Of a stretch of 64,000 nt of DNA, positions 25,208-34,315 are shown piece by piece; within the stretch, counting starts at the first letter, position 1, and every line of letters starts with the position of its first letter. A model generated the notes under the pieces. It saw nothing but the letters and a program-made list of their open reading frames with translations, searched no databases and was not told the DNA's origin. Origin of the DNA: JAZBPO01 sp963691775 (GTDB lineage Bacteria > Pseudomonadota > Gammaproteobacteria > Pseudomonadales > Azotimanducaceae). The stretch lies in the NCBI GenBank assembly GCA_963691775.1, contig OY829369.1, positions 186,001 to 250,000 of the forward strand. Direction: 5' to 3'. The position numbers were made by a program, and so were the translations under genes.

Positions 25208-27067
25208 TCAGAAAAGCAGCCCGGGGCAGGTCGCACACATCGCGTAAACATGCCCCGGATCCTGCAGGCGAGACAGCACGCGGATGGGTGCAGTCGCCAT
25301 CACGCGAAGCTCGCGCACTGCATCGGCGGTCGGGCCTGCAACGGCCCCCTCTGCCCAAGCACCCACCGACGATGCGAGCAGTTGCTCGATGAACAGGTCG
25401 CGCGCAGAGCGCTCCGGCTCGACATAGACCATTTGCCAGCCCTCCACGCCGGCCGCGACGGCAGCGGCACGCGCAGCAGCGTCGATACCACCGAGTTCAT
25501 CGACGAGACCCAGCTCATATGCGTTACGCCCGCTCCACACCCGTCCCTGACCGACCTCATCCACGGCTTCCGGCGCCATGTCACGTCCGCGGGCAACGAT
25601 GTCCAGGAATCGCTCGTAGCCGTTCTCCACAGATTGCTGAAGCAGGTCCGCGAACGCTGGATTGATCGGTTCCAGGGGGTTGCCCGCGCTGGCGAGGCGG
25701 TGGGTGCCCACGCCGTCGCCGTTGACGCCGAGCGCTGCCGCGCTGTCTTCGAAAGTGGCAAGAATCCCGAAGATGCCAATGGAACCCGTAATCGTGTCGG
25801 GCTCGGCGAAAATTCTGTCTGCGGTCGCCGAAATCCAGTATCCACCGGAGGCTGCAACGCCACCGAAGGAAGCGACCACAGGTTTGCCCTGCAATTGGGC
25901 GAGTTCGAGCTCCTTGCGAACGACCTCGGAGAAGAAGGCACTGCCTCCCGGAGAGTTCACCCGCAGTACGATGGCCGCGACATCATCATCGCGACGTGCG
26001 TTACGGATGCTGGTAGCGGTGAGCTCCCCGATGGTGTCTGCTTCACGCCCGCCCGTAATCATGCCCTCTGCCACGACAACGGCGACCTTCCGCTTCGCTT
26101 CCATGAGCGCGATTTGCTCACCCTGACGCGCAACGCCTGCGTACTCGCGTAATCCGATCGCCAGGAAGCCGTCGTCGTCATCAGATCCGATCGCATCACG
26201 AAGGCGCGCGCGATACGCGTCGCGCGTCAAAAGCTCGTCAACGAGCCCGGTTTCGAGGGCAAGGCGCGCGAAATCGCCTTCTACCGAACGCAGCCGAGCA
26301 GGCATGTCGTCGATCAGGCCGTCGAGTGCTCCCTCCGGCAGCGCGCGATTGGTCGCGATCCTGTCTCGATATTCCGCCCAGAGGCCGTCCATGAGGACGC
26401 GCGCGGCCTCTCGGGCAGGCTCGGACATGTCGTCCCGAATGAAGGGCTCCACCGCAGACTTGTATTCGCCCACGCGGAAGACATGAACGTTCACCTTCAG
26501 CTTTTCCAGTGCGCTCGCAAAATAGGCCGTCTCGCTGGAGAAACCCTGCAGCAGTACCTGACCCTCAGGGTTCAGATACAGCTCGGTCGCGTGGCTCGCG
26601 AGCAGGTACTGGCTTTGCCCGAGGGCGTCTGCCCCGGCGTAAATCGGTTTGCCGCTGTCGGCAAAGGCGTCGAGCGCGTCGCCGATGGCGCGCAGGGTGG
26701 CGGGGCTCGCACCCGGGAAGCCGTTGACGTCGAGGACAACGGAGGAAATACGGTCGTCTTCGGCCGCACTGCGAAGCGACGAGACGATATCGCGCAGGAG
26801 GATCGGACGCGGCGCGTCCTCGTCACTCAGCAGGATAGCCAGCGGGTCCGGGTCAGGTGCTGCTTCCATCACGGGACCGTCCAGTCGCACGAGAAGTGCG
26901 GCACCGTTCGGCACGACGAGATCAGCATCCGAAGATCGCAGCACGGCAATGAAAATCGCGACGAGCACAAGCACAAATGCGAAGTTGGTCAGGAAACGGC
27001 GCAAGGTGGTAATTCCGGCACCGATGGTGCGGAAGAAGCCTCGGCGCTCTGATCGGGACTCAGACAT
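25208..27067 (-). CDS. sppA: Signal peptide peptidase SppA, 67K type
   Basis: This 619-residue membrane-anchored serine protease has one N-terminal transmembrane segment (about 27-46, FAFVLVLVAIFIAVL). The N-terminal half carries the catalytic Lys region (GKPIYAGADALGQSQYLLAS), and the C-terminal half the SppA serine motif GKPVVASFGGVAASGGYWISATADRIFAEP with the nucleophile in ASGG, followed by TGSIGIFG. The double-domain length identifies the 67K type that forms a periplasmic dome-shaped tetramer and degrades cleaved signal peptides. It is a single gene on the minus strand. Confidence 0.95.
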   Translation of the reverse strand: MSESRSERRGFFRTIGAGITTLRRFLTNFAFVLVLVAIFIAVLRSSDADLVVPNGAALLVRLDGPVMEAAPDPDPLAILLSDEDAPRPILLRDIVSSLRSAAEDDRISSVVLDVNGFPGASPATLRAIGDALDAFADSGKPIYAGADALGQSQYLLASHATELYLNPEGQVLLQGFSSETAYFASALEKLKVNVHVFRVGEYKSAVEPFIRDDMSEPAREAARVLMDGLWAEYRDRIATNRALPEGALDGLIDDMPARLRSVEGDFARLALETGLVDELLTRDAYRARLRDAIGSDDDDGFLAIGLREYAGVARQGEQIALMEAKRKVAVVVAEGMITGGREADTIGELTATSIRNARRDDDVAAIVLRVNSPGGSAFFSEVVRKELELAQLQGKPVVASFGGVAASGGYWISATADRIFAEPDTITGSIGIFGILATFEDSAAALGVNGDGVGTHRLASAGNPLEPINPAFADLLQQSVENGYERFLDIVARGRDMAPEAVDEVGQGRVWSGRNAYELGLVDELGGIDAAARAAAVAAGVEGWQMVYVEPERSARDLFIEQLLASSVGAWAEGAVAGPTADAVRELRVMATAPIRVLSRLQDPGHVYAMCATCPGLLF

Positions 27068-27116
27068 ACAAGGGCTCCAGTGGACCTAAAGCGATCTTAA
27101 CAGCGCCGCGGGCGAC

Positions 27117-27764
27117 TCAAGGTGCACGTGCGATGAGCAGTTCCGTGAGCGCGTCCATGCGATCGAAGTCGACCCGCCCGGGATGCGCGGGCCCGCCCTT
27201 CGCCCGGTAGGCAAAGACCTGCATGCCCGCGGCAAGGCCACCTGTGATTCCAGCGACCGAGTCCTCGAGTACCGCACATCGGCGCGGCGCAGCGCCACAC
27301 ATGTGAGCGGCGTGCAAAAACAGGTCAGGGGCGGGCTTACCGCTGGCGACCTCGACGCCGCTGAAACGCGCCCGTGGAAAGAATTCGAACAGGCCCGTGA
27401 TGCGCAAGGAGTGCTCGATCCGCTCCGGTTCACTGCTCGAGGCGACGCACACAGGCACGCCGAGCCCGTCCGCGAGATGCGCAAGGGTCTCGGCAACGCC
27501 TGCAATCGGCAAGAGGGCCTCCGCGAAGCACGTGCGTTCTCGCCGCGCGAGTTCGTCCCCGAAGTCCGGCGGCAAGGCGCGGCCAAGCTCGGACTCGATC
27601 CGCTCAAGGCAATCCGCCATGCGCCTGCCGCGAAATGCGGTGTCCACCTCGCCCGGTGACCACGCCAGGCCGACGCTGTGCAGCGCCTCACTAAAGAGCT
27701 GAGCAGCAAGCGGTTCACTGTCGACCAACACGCCGTCGCAATCGAAGATGACGAGATCGAACAT
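27117..27764 (-). CDS. HAD family hydrolase (beta-phosphoglucomutase-like)
   Basis: From ATG 27764 the protein has 215 residues with the HAD motifs in order: DCDGVLVDSEP (motif I, with Asp nucleophile and acid/base Asp), VASSSEPERI (motif II Ser), the Lys in SGKPAPDLF (motif III) and CAVLEDSVAGITGGLAAGM (motif IV acids). A helical cap domain lies between motifs I and II (about residues 15-80). It belongs to the phosphatase/beta-phosphoglucomutase subgroup; the substrate is unknown. A longer upstream reading exists but has no HAD features and runs antisense to the MurF gene, so I rejected it. It is divergent from murF. Confidence 0.92.
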   Translation of the reverse strand: MFDLVIFDCDGVLVDSEPLAAQLFSEALHSVGLAWSPGEVDTAFRGRRMADCLERIESELGRALPPDFGDELARRERTCFAEALLPIAGVAETLAHLADGLGVPVCVASSSEPERIEHSLRITGLFEFFPRARFSGVEVASGKPAPDLFLHAAHMCGAAPRRCAVLEDSVAGITGGLAAGMQVFAYRAKGGPAHPGRVDFDRMDALTELLIARAP

Positions 27765-27842
27765 GGGCTGGCGATTCCCTGCCGGGCGCAGACTTGCACC
27801 GTCGTGCCGCTCGGGCAGTCTAGCGCCCCTTGAGCAGCGATC

Positions 27843-29267
27843 GTGAGACGCAACGCCGTGAGCGCCGAAGTAGAAGATACCGTTCCCCTTTACGGGGTCG
27901 GCGAAATCGATCGGATACTCGGACACGGGGGCTCGACCGGACCGGCTGTCACCGGCATATCCATCGATTCTCGGACCCTGGAACGCGGCGACCTGTTCGT
28001 GGCACTCGCGGGCGATGATCCGCGCTATCACGGTGCCGGTGGCGGTGGGCGCGATGGTCACGACTTCGTCGCGGCAGCAGCTGCAGCGGGCGCCGCGGCG
28101 GCGCTGGTCGCGACCCCGTTGCAGGTGGACCTTCCCCAAATCGTCGTCGCCGACCCGTTCGACGCGCTCTGGTCCCTTGCCCGCGCCGCGCGCGCGCGCC
28201 TCGCCGAGGACGTTCCGGTGTTCGCGATCACTGGCTCCAGTGGCAAGACAACGGCACGCGGCCTGCTTTCCGCCGCCCTCGAAGTCGTTGCGGGGCCGAC
28301 GCACGCTTCGATCGGCAGCCTGAACAACCACATTGGCGTACCGCTGTCGCTGGCGCGTACGCCGCGCCATGTGCGCAGCGCCGTCTATGAGATCGGAACC
28401 AATTCGCACGGCGAGATCGGACCGCTCTCGGTACTCGTTCGGCCAACCGTATCCGTCCTGATCAACGTCCTGCCCGTACACCTCGAAGGTCTCGGCAGCC
28501 TGGCGGGGGTCCGCCAGGAGAAGCTGAAGATCGCCGAAGGACTCGAGGCGAGCGGATGCCTCGTGCTCCATGACGCAATCGCGCCGCCCGAGCGGCCGAG
28601 GCATCGGACCCTTCGATTCGGACGCACGCACGTCGCTGATATCCGGCTGGACGACCACGATGCTTCTGTCACTGTGCATCTTCCGGGAGGCGCGACCGTC
28701 AGCCACGAGAGACTCGCAGACGGCCCGCATCGTCGTTCGACCGCGTGTGCGGTGATCGGGGCCCTCGCCGCAGCAGGCTTTGACCCGGCCCCTGCGCTCG
28801 CCGCGATCGCCGCTACCGAACCGCCGAGAGGACGCGGTCGGCGCACCCTCCACGGCGGCGTGCACGTCATCGACGACGCATACAACGCCAATCCCGAGAG
28901 TGTCCGCCAGGCGCTTGCCGGCGCGCTCGAAGGTCCGGAAGGCCCTCGCGTCGCAGTTCTGGGCGACATGCTGGAGCTTGGGGAGGCGAGCGCTGCGCTC
29001 CATGCGGAGCTCGCCGATGCCTGTGTGGGCTTCGACAAGGTGTTCTGCGTCGGTACTCTGATGCGGGCGCTGTACGAAAATCTGCCCCGCGCGCAGCGCG
29101 GCGGCTGGGCCGCCGATGCGGCAGCGCTGTCCCGCGCGGCACTGCTGGACGCGGCTCCATCGGGCGCAGTGGTGCTCGTGAAAGGCTCGAACCGAATCTT
29201 CTGGCACGCCGGCACCGTGCAGGCGCTGTGCGCCGCGCTCGAGGCGAGAGCACGCGAAGTCGACTGA
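27843..29267 (+). CDS. murF: UDP-N-acetylmuramoyl-tripeptide--D-alanyl-D-alanine ligase
   Basis: The 474-residue protein has the three Mur-ligase domains. The N-terminal uridine-binding region includes GISIDSRTLERGDLFVALAG, the ATP-binding P-loop is AITGSSGKTTARG (about residues 128-140), then the IGSLNNHIGVPLSL substrate region, HLEGLGSLAGVRQEKLKIAEGL of MurF, and the C-terminal DDAYNANPESV and VAVLGDMLELG. It adds D-Ala-D-Ala to UDP-MurNAc-tripeptide in the cytoplasm. It starts at GTG 27843. Unusually it stands alone between a HAD phosphatase and moaA instead of in a division/cell wall cluster, so it may be a second copy. Confidence 0.9.
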   Translation: MRRNAVSAEVEDTVPLYGVGEIDRILGHGGSTGPAVTGISIDSRTLERGDLFVALAGDDPRYHGAGGGGRDGHDFVAAAAAAGAAAALVATPLQVDLPQIVVADPFDALWSLARAARARLAEDVPVFAITGSSGKTTARGLLSAALEVVAGPTHASIGSLNNHIGVPLSLARTPRHVRSAVYEIGTNSHGEIGPLSVLVRPTVSVLINVLPVHLEGLGSLAGVRQEKLKIAEGLEASGCLVLHDAIAPPERPRHRTLRFGRTHVADIRLDDHDASVTVHLPGGATVSHERLADGPHRRSTACAVIGALAAAGFDPAPALAAIAATEPPRGRGRRTLHGGVHVIDDAYNANPESVRQALAGALEGPEGPRVAVLGDMLELGEASAALHAELADACVGFDKVFCVGTLMRALYENLPRAQRGGWAADAAALSRAALLDAAPSGAVVLVKGSNRIFWHAGTVQALCAALEARAREVD

Positions 29268-29346
29268 AGCGAAGGGCCGAATATGCGATCCGGTCGGCGG
29301 AGCCCCCGTGGCATACTCGACGCCGTTGGAAGAGGGACCTCGCTCA

Positions 29347-30312
29347 ATGATCGTCGATCGCTCTGGTCGCCGTTTCCGCAATTTGCGCGTCAGCCTGACG
29401 GCGGCCTGCAATTATGCGTGTACGTACTGCGTGCCGGACGGCAAGCGCCTGCTTCGTGCGCGTGACGAATTGACGGCGCTGCAGCTCGTGCGCGGCGTCG
29501 AACTGCTCGTCGCCGCGGCCGGAATCGAGAAACTGCGCCTGACGGGGGGGGAGCCCTTCGTCACGCCCAAGTTCGACGAATTCCTGCGCGGGGTGATGAA
29601 ACTCGGGCTCGATGACGTGAGTCTGACCACCAATGGCCAGTTGCTACCCGGCAAGCTGGACCTTCTGAAAGAAGTCGGCCTGCGCAGGATCAACATTTCC
29701 CTCGACACCCTCGATGCGGATCGCTTTCGCCAGATTGCGCGCGGAGGCGACCTCGAAACCGTACTTGCGGGCATCGAGGGATGCCTGGACGCGGGCATCC
29801 GAGTCAAGATCAACATGGTTCCACTGCGCACCGGCAACGCGGAGCAGATTCAACCCATGCTCGAATACGCACTCGAGCGCGGCATCGAATTGCGCTTCAT
29901 CGAACTCATGCGCATGGGCCATCTTGCGCATAGCGCGGCCTTTGAGCGCGATTTCCTGCCCATGGAAGAACTGCTTCGCGTCATCAGCGAGCATCATGAC
30001 TTCGAGCGCACCGACGCGCCCTTCGATTCCACAGCCGTGCGCTTCGAGATACCGGGCAGAGGCGTGTTCGGCATCATTCCCAACGAGTCGGAACCGTTCT
30101 GCGCGAATTGCACGCGCCTGCGCCTGTCCGCGGATGGCTGGCTGTACGGATGCCTGTCGTCTACCTCGCGCCACTTCGTCGGCGACCTGATAGAGGCGCC
30201 CTGGGATGAAGCGCTTCAACAGATCGAGGCACCGCTGAAAAGCGCGCTCGGAGACAAGCAACCAGTCGCCTTCACCGGCGGTGCGACAGTGATGAAGCTC
30301 ATCGGCGGATGA
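29347..30312 (+). CDS. moaA: GTP 3',8-cyclase MoaA (radical SAM)
   Basis: From ATG 29347 (GAGGGA upstream) the protein has 321 residues. The radical-SAM cluster motif CNYACTYC gives Cys21, Cys25 and Cys28. LRLTGGEPF and the NISLDTLDADRF segment follow, and the C-terminal second cluster has FCANCTRLRLSADGWLYGCL. The chain ends in the MoaA-type Gly-Gly needed for catalysis. It converts GTP to cyclic dehydro-GTP in molybdenum cofactor synthesis. No other mo genes are near. An upstream GTG at 29308 would add 13 residues without support. The next gene begins 13 nt after its stop, so they are probably co-transcribed. Confidence 0.92.
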   Translation: MIVDRSGRRFRNLRVSLTAACNYACTYCVPDGKRLLRARDELTALQLVRGVELLVAAAGIEKLRLTGGEPFVTPKFDEFLRGVMKLGLDDVSLTTNGQLLPGKLDLLKEVGLRRINISLDTLDADRFRQIARGGDLETVLAGIEGCLDAGIRVKINMVPLRTGNAEQIQPMLEYALERGIELRFIELMRMGHLAHSAAFERDFLPMEELLRVISEHHDFERTDAPFDSTAVRFEIPGRGVFGIIPNESEPFCANCTRLRLSADGWLYGCLSSTSRHFVGDLIEAPWDEALQQIEAPLKSALGDKQPVAFTGGATVMKLIGG

Positions 30313-30325
30313 GATCGGAGGCGCC

Positions 30326-31363
30326 GTGACCACCCAGCAAGTGCTCGAAGTAACGGAACTCTGTGGCGACGGCATAGGTCCCGAGCTCGAGGAATCGATC
30401 GCGACGATTGCCGATGCGCTGCCGATTGACTTCAGCTTCGAGAAGATCGATTGGTCACTGGCAACCCGTGAAGAGAAAGGACTCATCGCCATCGACGAGG
30501 CCGAGGCCTCCATGCGGCGAACCGGCGTGGGCCTGAAGTACCCGACGGTCACCGGTACGCAATCTCCGAATGCTCTGCTGCGCCGGCGACTCGATTTTTC
30601 GGTGATCTATCGACCGTGTATTTCGATTCCCGGCATCTCTTCCAACTTCAAGGAGAACGTGGACTCGCACATCGTACGGGTCGCGACGGGCGGAACCTAC
30701 GACGATCCAGGCAAGCTCATCGGCAAGCATGCGGCGGTTTCGCTGCGCATGGTGGAGCGCGAACCCTGCCTGCATGCAGCGCACTTCGCCTTTCGCCTGG
30801 CAAAGAAGAAGGGGATGACCATGACGTCGTCCTCGAAGCACACCATTCAGCGCATCACGGACGGGCTGTTCGAACAGGTGGTCGACGACGTTCACGATCT
30901 TTACGACGCCGACGTCGAGCACCGCCGCGAGCTGTTCGACGCACTACTCGCCAAGATCGTCATCCGCCCCCAGGACTACCAGGTGGTTCTCGTGCTGAAC
31001 GAGTACGGCGATTTCCTGTCGGATCTCGCCTCGGGGCTAGTGGGCTCGCTGGGAACCGGCGCGTCCGGCAACTTTGCCTTCGACGAGAACCACGAGGTGA
31101 CCCTTGCGATGTTCGACCCCGCCGGCGGTACGGCCCCGGACATCGCAGGCCAGAACAAGGCCAACCCGGCCGCGATCATGCTGGCGCTTGGCATGCTGCT
31201 CGACCACGTCGACCGCTACGACATCGGCCACGCGCTGCGCCTGGCCATGCTCGGCGCCATCGCAGACGGGGAAAAGACAGCTGATCTCGGCGGCAAGCTG
31301 ACCACCACGGGCTTTACCGAGGAGGTCGTGCGCCGACTGCCGGAACATCTGGCCGACGCCTGA
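30326..31363 (+). CDS. Isocitrate/isopropylmalate dehydrogenase family protein, divergent
   Basis: The 345-residue protein begins CGDGIGPELEESIA, has KYPTVTGTQSPNALLRRRLDFSVIYRP, SKHTIQRITDGLF, NEYGDFLSDLASGLVGSLG and GTAPDIAGQNKANPAAIMLALGMLL, all recognisable from the decarboxylating dehydrogenase family. But the usual VHGTAPDIAG reads PAGGTAPDIAG, replacing the His near the cofactor, and the RENTEGxY region reads RVATGGTY. Substrate and cofactor are therefore unclear, and activity may be altered. It starts at GTG 30326 with CGGAGG 4 nt before it and is followed by DUF1285 after 4 nt, suggesting one operon with moaA. Confidence 0.85.
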   Translation: MTTQQVLEVTELCGDGIGPELEESIATIADALPIDFSFEKIDWSLATREEKGLIAIDEAEASMRRTGVGLKYPTVTGTQSPNALLRRRLDFSVIYRPCISIPGISSNFKENVDSHIVRVATGGTYDDPGKLIGKHAAVSLRMVEREPCLHAAHFAFRLAKKKGMTMTSSSKHTIQRITDGLFEQVVDDVHDLYDADVEHRRELFDALLAKIVIRPQDYQVVLVLNEYGDFLSDLASGLVGSLGTGASGNFAFDENHEVTLAMFDPAGGTAPDIAGQNKANPAAIMLALGMLLDHVDRYDIGHALRLAMLGAIADGEKTADLGGKLTTTGFTEEVVRRLPEHLADA

Positions 31364-31367
31364 AACC

Positions 31368-31913
31368 ATGAACGCCGATTCCCTGTTCGAGACACTGCTC
31401 GCGGAGCAGCGTGCCCGCCGCCTGCCCCCCGTGAGCGAGTGGAAGCCCACCCGGCGCGGCGCCATCGACATCCGTATCGCCCGAGACGGGACCTGGTTTC
31501 ATGAGGGCGAGATGATCAAGCGCGACGCGATGGTGCGCCTGTTCGCGACGATTCTTCGCAAAGAAGAGGAGCGGTTCTATCTCGTCACGCCGGTCGAGCA
31601 GCTGGAGATCGTGGTCGAAGACGCACCGATGATGGCGATCGCGCTGGAGGTGGAAGGGGAGGGCACTGCGCAGCGGGTGCTGCTGAGCACCAACGGCGGC
31701 GATCACGTACTCGTGGACGCAGGCCACCCCATCCGCGTCGAGGACCCCATGGGCGAACCCAGCCCCTACGTACACGTCCGCGATGGCCTCGAAGCCCGCC
31801 TCACCCGCCCGGCGTTCTACGCTTTGGTGAACGAGGCCTCCTCCGAGGATCAACAGGGACGGATCGGCGTGTGGAGCTGCGGCCTGTTCTTCCCGATCGG
31901 CGAGGTCGGCTGA
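31368..31913 (+). CDS. DUF1285 family protein
   Basis: The 181-residue cytoplasmic protein matches the DUF1285 pattern: PPVSEWKPTRRGAIDIRIARDGTWFHEG, then RLFATILRKEEERFYLVTPVEQLEI, and EDPMGEPSPYVHVRDGLEARLTRPAFY toward the C-terminus. DUF1285 proteins are found widely in Proteobacteria and have no assigned function. The start is 4 nt after the dehydrogenase-like gene, in the same unit. The stop is followed by a 355-nt gene-free region with two GC-rich hairpins before the convergent ETF-QO gene. Confidence 0.9.
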   Translation: MNADSLFETLLAEQRARRLPPVSEWKPTRRGAIDIRIARDGTWFHEGEMIKRDAMVRLFATILRKEEERFYLVTPVEQLEIVVEDAPMMAIALEVEGEGTAQRVLLSTNGGDHVLVDAGHPIRVEDPMGEPSPYVHVRDGLEARLTRPAFYALVNEASSEDQQGRIGVWSCGLFFPIGEVG

Positions 31914-32268
31914 CCCGGCGCCCGCGGGGAAGGCGCCGGCGTCGAAGCATTCTCCAGGCTCGTAGTTCGCAACGCGGTGGAGCGCATGGATGGCGTACGC
32001 AGCCTCGCCCCCCCGAGTGGGGGCGCATACCCCACACTAGCTGCGGCGCTGGCGACCGATCTAAGCAGCACCCTGCCTGGCGGTCAGGTGTAAAGCGTGC
32101 TGTGGCTTACCTGCGCGGCGTTTCGGCCTGGATCGCTCCGCGCATTTTCGCGTGGAGGCAATACCCCGGGTGAGGGCGCCGAAGGGCACTTAGTTACATA
32201 CCGGACCTCGGCGAACGGGCGCGGCAGCGCAGCCCCGGTGCGATCCGGGGCCCCGCGGCCGAAGGTCT
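31914..32268. other. Gene-free convergent region with two hairpins
   Basis: No gene is supported in these 355 nt between the convergent DUF1285 and ETF-QO genes. Two perfect inverted repeats stand out: CGCCCCC-CCGAGT-GGGGGCG at 32006-32025 and GCCCCGG-TGCGAT-CCGGGGC at 32232-32251. Each has seven GC pairs and no T-tract. They could stop or stabilise the transcripts coming from either side. Confidence 0.5.
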
Positions 32269-33933
32269 CTACATATTGGGGTAGTTCGGGCCGCCCGCAC
32301 CCTCGGGCACGACCCAGGTGATGTTCTGCGCCGGATCCTTGATGTCGCACGTCTTGCAGTGGATGCAGTTCTGGGCGTTGATCACGAACGACGGCGTCCC
32401 CGCCTCCTCGACAACCTCGTAAACGCCTACCGGGCAGTATCGTTGCGCGGGCTCATCGAACTTCGGCAGGTTTTTCTCGATCGGAATCGACGGATTCGTG
32501 AGCACGAGATGGCAAGGCTGATCCTCCTCGTGATTCGTGTTCGAGAGATATACGGAGGAGGGCTTGTCAAAACTGAGCACTCCGTCCGGTTTCGGATACT
32601 CGGGCTTCCGGACTGCGGAGGCTTCCTTGAGCATGGCGTGATCGGGAATACGGTCCTGCAGCGTCATCGGCAGGCGGCCGCCGAATACGGACTGATCAAC
32701 ATAGGTGAATGCGGCGCCGCCAAGCATGCCGAGCTTGTGCATGGATGGAGCGGAGTTGCGCGAGGTGTAGAGCTCCTCGTAGAGCCACGAGGCTTCGAAC
32801 TTCTCCTGATAAGACGGCACTTCCTCGCCGCCCTCGGAACCGTCTGCGATTTTCTCGGCAATCGCCTCGGCTGCGAGCATGCCGGACTTCATTGCCGTGT
32901 GGCTGCCCTTGATCTTCAGGAAATTCAGGAAACCGGCGTCATCACCCACGAGCACGGCACCGGGCACGGTGAGCTCCGGCAGGGCCTGCAGACCGCCCTT
33001 AACGAGCGCCCGGGCGCCATAGGCAACGCGCGTACCGCCTTCTAGTTCCGCAGCGAACAGCGGGTGGTGCTTCATGCGCTGAAATTCGTCGAACGGTGAC
33101 AGGTGCGGATTCGAGTAGGCGAGATCAACGATAAGGCCGACCACAGCCTGACCGTTCTCAAGGTGGTAGAGGAAGCTGCCGCCGGTGTTGCCCGCGGTCT
33201 CGTTGAGCGGCCAGCCGATGCTGTGCACAACGCGACCCGGACGATGCTTGGCCGGGTCAAGATCCCAGAGCTCCTTGAAGCCGATCGCATAGTGCTGCGT
33301 GCCTGCGCCCGCAAGGAGGTCAAATTTATTGATGAGCTGCTTGCCGAGATGACCCCGGCACCCTTCCGCAAAAATCGTGTACTTAGCCCGTAATTCATAG
33401 CCGGCCGCGAAAGACGGCTTCTGCTCGCCGTCGCGAGAGACGCCCATGTCGCCGGTGGCCACGCCACAGACGGCGCCGCTGTCGTCGTAAAGAATCTCGG
33501 AGGCGGCGAAGCCAGGGAAGATGTTCACCCCCATGTTCTCGGCCTGCTCGCCAAGCCAGCGGCAAAGATTGCCAAGGCTGATTGCGTGATTGCCCTCGTT
33601 ATGCGTCGCGGATGGGACGAGAAAAGACGGGATCTTCACCCTGTTCGTGTCGTTGGGGAGATAGTAGATCTCATCGTCGGTGACCGGGTTGTTGAGCGGG
33701 GCGCCCAGCTCGGCCCAGTTCGGGAACAGCTCATTTAACGCGCGGGGCTCAATGACTGCGCCGGAAAGAATATGCGCGCCGATCTCGGACCCCTTCTCGA
33801 CAAGGCACACTGAGAGTTCCTGGCCGGTCGACTCGGCAATCTGCATCAGTCGGCATGCCGCCGACAGGCCGGACGGGCCTCCCCCGACGATGACGACGTC
33901 GAATTCCATAGACTCTCGTTCGACCGTTTCCAC
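32269..33933 (-). CDS. Electron transfer flavoprotein-ubiquinone oxidoreductase
   Basis: The 554-residue protein has the FAD-binding VVIVGGGPSGLSAACRLM, the ETF-QO segments GSEIGAHILSGAVIEPRAL and EGCRGHLGKQLI, and GDDAGFLNFLKIKGSHTAMKSG. The C-terminal ferredoxin-like domain holds the 4Fe-4S cysteines in YCPVGVYE and NCIHCKTCDIKDP, ending GGPNYPNM. It passes electrons from reduced ETF to ubiquinone at the membrane. The GTG at 33933 has AAGGAG at 8 nt spacing; ATG 33909 would shorten the chain by 8 residues. It is divergent from etfB-etfA, so the complete acyl-CoA dehydrogenase electron path is encoded together. Confidence 0.96.
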   Translation of the reverse strand: METVERESMEFDVVIVGGGPSGLSAACRLMQIAESTGQELSVCLVEKGSEIGAHILSGAVIEPRALNELFPNWAELGAPLNNPVTDDEIYYLPNDTNRVKIPSFLVPSATHNEGNHAISLGNLCRWLGEQAENMGVNIFPGFAASEILYDDSGAVCGVATGDMGVSRDGEQKPSFAAGYELRAKYTIFAEGCRGHLGKQLINKFDLLAGAGTQHYAIGFKELWDLDPAKHRPGRVVHSIGWPLNETAGNTGGSFLYHLENGQAVVGLIVDLAYSNPHLSPFDEFQRMKHHPLFAAELEGGTRVAYGARALVKGGLQALPELTVPGAVLVGDDAGFLNFLKIKGSHTAMKSGMLAAEAIAEKIADGSEGGEEVPSYQEKFEASWLYEELYTSRNSAPSMHKLGMLGGAAFTYVDQSVFGGRLPMTLQDRIPDHAMLKEASAVRKPEYPKPDGVLSFDKPSSVYLSNTNHEEDQPCHLVLTNPSIPIEKNLPKFDEPAQRYCPVGVYEVVEEAGTPSFVINAQNCIHCKTCDIKDPAQNITWVVPEGAGGPNYPNM

Positions 33934-34315
33934 CTGCGGTACTCCTTCAAATCAATCTCGAGTGACGCTCACGAAACGTCACGGCGGCCGTGCGCCTCCG
34001 CGACGATACGTTCGCTCTGGGACTTCAGGGCGGGGTTGGTACGATTCCGGGAGGTCCGTTCTCGACCTGCGCCCACCCGCGCACGCTGTCGTGCAGGGTG
34101 CAGCTCGCCCGAGTGCCTGCCGATTATAAGAGATGCGATCCCGTGCCTGCACGTGCGCGGTGTCTACGTTCCTTGACCGCCTCCTGACGGACCTTCAAAA
34201 TGCGCCGCGTTCCGGGGGGATGACTGGCGATCGCGCGCACAGGGTGCGGCGCGGCATGCCCTTACCCCGTGGACGCACACACCCCATCCCTCGCGAACCC
34301 CAACGAGGCTCACGC
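33934..34315. other. Divergent intergenic region between ETF-QO and etfB
   Basis: This 382-nt region has no supported gene. It contains a 6-bp inverted repeat GTGACG-N9-CGTCAC (33962-33982) 28 nt before the ETF-QO start, which may be an operator. A TTGACC (34173-34178) with a 17-nt spacer and CAAAAT (34196-34201) is a possible sigma-70 promoter for etfB. Divergent promoters are expected here. Confidence 0.45.
34173..34201 (+). promoter_or_regulatory. Possible sigma-70 promoter of etfBA
   Basis: TTGACC and CAAAAT are separated by 17 nt, 115 nt upstream of the etfB start. Five of six -35 bases and four of six -10 bases match the consensus. The call rests on this match only. Confidence 0.3.

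Noticed and set aside
27117..29411. A 764-codon minus-strand frame containing the HAD gene
   Set aside because: Only its last 215 codons show HAD motifs; the upstream part is antisense to murF and is coding noise.
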